A stretch of 7,014 bases of DNA from Ardenticatenales bacterium. Its GTDB lineage: Bacteria; Chloroflexota; Anaerolineae; Ardenticatenales; Ardenticatenaceae. Made by a program: the position numbers and the translations under genes. Within the stretch, counting starts at the first letter, position 1. Each line of letters starts with the position of its first letter. The notes beneath the pieces are model-generated. The model ran no database searches. It saw only the letters and a list, made by a program, of their open reading frames with translations, and was not told the DNA's origin. Below, in pieces: positions 5,960-7,014 of this stretch. The stretch covers positions 1 to 7,014 of the forward strand of contig JACCSL010000222.1 in the NCBI GenBank assembly GCA_013812995.1, written 5' to 3'.

Positions 5960-7014
5960 ATGAAGAACCAGTTTGACTATTTCAACGCGCGGGACACCTT
6001 TGACACCGGCTCGGGGCAGGGGGAGATCTACCGCCTGAGCGCCCTGGAGTCCTACGGCAACATCAGCCGGTTGCCCTTCTCCATCAAGATCATGCTGGAG
6101 CAGGCACTGCGCCAGGTGGACGACTTCGAGGTGACGCAGGACGACGTGAAGCACATCGCGGGCTGGAATGGTACCCGCGAGGAGCAGCAGGAGATTCCCT
6201 TCAAACCGGCGCGCGTTATCTTGCAGGACTTCACCGGTGTTCCCTCGGTGGTGGACCTGGCGGCGCTGCGCTCCGCGATGGCGGCGCTCGGCGGCGACCC
6301 GGAGCGCATCAACCCCCTCGTGCCCGTGGACCTCGTGATCGACCACTCCGTGCAGGTTGACATGTTCGGCTCGCAGATGGCGCTCTTCTACAACGCGGAG
6401 AAAGAGTTCGAGCGCAACCGGGAGCGGTACGAGTTCCTGCGCTGGGGGCAGAAGGCGTTCCGCAACTTCACCGTCGTTCCGCCCGCCACGGGCATCGTTC
6501 ACCAGGTCAACCTGGAGTTTCTGGGCAAGGTCGTCCAGCTCCGCGAGCAGAACGGGGAGCGTCTGGCTTACCCGGATACCCTGGTTGGTACGGATAGCCA
6601 CACGACGATGATCAACGGGCTGGGCATTGTTGGCTGGGGCGTCGGCGGTATCGAGGCCGAGGCAGTCATGCTGGGGCAACCCATCTACATGCTGCTGCCG
6701 CAGGTAACGGGCTTCAAGCTCACCGGCGCGCTCCCACAGGGCGCGACGGCCACCGACCTCGTGCTGACCGTGACGCAGATGCTCCGCGCGCATGGCGTGG
6801 TGGGCCGCTTCGTCGAGTTCTACGGGCCGGGCATGGCGCATCTCAGCCTGGCCGACCGCGCGACCCTCGCCAACATGGCCCCCGAGTATGGCGCGACGAT
6901 GGGCTTCTTCCCGGTGGATGACGAGACGCTGCGCTACCTGCGCAGCACAGGTCGCCCGGAGGAATTGGTCCAGCTCGTGGAGCGCTACAGTAAGGAGCAG
7001 GGTCTCTTCTTCAC
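5960..7014 (+). CDS. acnA: Aconitate hydratase, AcnA/IRP1 type (3' truncated by window edge)
   Basis: The frame is open from ATG 5960 to the window end, giving 351 residues of a protein family that is normally about 890-900 long. Aconitase interconverts citrate and isocitrate through cis-aconitate in the TCA cycle, in the cytosol, using a [4Fe-4S] cluster. Visible marks are [16 protein letters not shown] (36-51), [14 protein letters not shown] near residues 88-101, the active-site VIDHSVQVD with Asp128 and His129, [14 protein letters not shown], and the GTDSHTT block (210-216) followed by [17 protein letters not shown]. These are diagnostic of the AcnA branch rather than AcnB or mitochondrial-type aconitase. 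The three cluster cysteines lie in the part beyond the window, so catalytic completeness cannot be judged here. It has its own likely promoter and a good ribosome binding site, and is transcribed separately from the ABC operon or by partial read-through. Confidence 0.96.
   Translation, partial: MKNQFDYFNARDTFDTGSGQGEIYRLSALESYGNISRLPFSIKIMLEQALRQVDDFEVTQDDVKHIAGWNGTREEQQEIPFKPARVILQDFTGVPSVVDLAALRSAMAALGGDPERINPLVPVDLVIDHSVQVDMFGSQMALFYNAEKEFERNRERYEFLRWGQKAFRNFTVVPPATGIVHQVNLEFLGKVVQLREQNGERLAYPDTLVGTDSHTTMINGLGIVGWGVGGIEAEAVMLGQPIYMLLPQVTGFKLTGALPQGATATDLVLTVTQMLRAHGVVGRFVEFYGPGMAHLSLADRATLANMAPEYGATMGFFPVDDETLRYLRSTGRPEELVQLVERYSKEQGLFF

Noticed and set aside
5918..6841. Long open frame of 307 codons on the - strand
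   Set aside because: It lies entirely antisense to the aconitase gene, whose + strand translation has unmistakable AcnA motifs, and its own translation is His/Arg/Val-rich low-complexity sequence typical of antisense GC-rich DNA.

Overview
The window is GC-rich bacterial DNA with four complete genes and two genes cut by the window edges. All six lie on the + strand. A eukaryotic-type Ser/Thr kinase with a membrane tail, a HemW-type radical SAM protein and a three-gene ABC-2 exporter of the COG4586/COG4587/COG3694 type would suit a Chloroflexota genome (for example a Ktedonobacteria-like one). No taxonomic marker is present, so this placement is a weak inference.

Layout. Positions 1-1746 hold the 3' part of a Ser/Thr kinase gene whose N-terminal lobe lies outside the window. 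The cytosolic kinase domain is followed by a linker and a glycine-rich multi-pass membrane domain. Its stop codon overlaps the start codon of hemW (1746-2948) in a TAATG junction, so the two are probably co-transcribed and translationally coupled. Positions 2949-3237 are non-coding but highly structured. They hold a heptamer AAAACGT array split by a 175-bp element (2963-3137) with 23-bp near-perfect terminal inverted repeats and nested hairpins, and further on an inverted copy of the heptamers. This looks like a miniature inverted-repeat element inserted into a short tandem repeat.

Positions 3238-5840 form a tight three-gene operon with gaps of 1 and 4 nt. It encodes two ABC-2 type permeases and their ATPase, an exporter of unknown substrate. 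Positions 5841-5959 carry a plausible sigma70-type promoter, an 8-bp dyad around its -10 box and a good ribosome binding site. They lead into the 5' part of an AcnA-type aconitase gene (5960 to the window end), a TCA-cycle enzyme whose cluster-binding cysteines lie beyond the window.

The most unusual parts are the 2947-3203 repeat/insertion structure and the kinase-HemW coupling. The ABC operon is typical of its family but functionally open. The aconitase is ordinary housekeeping.
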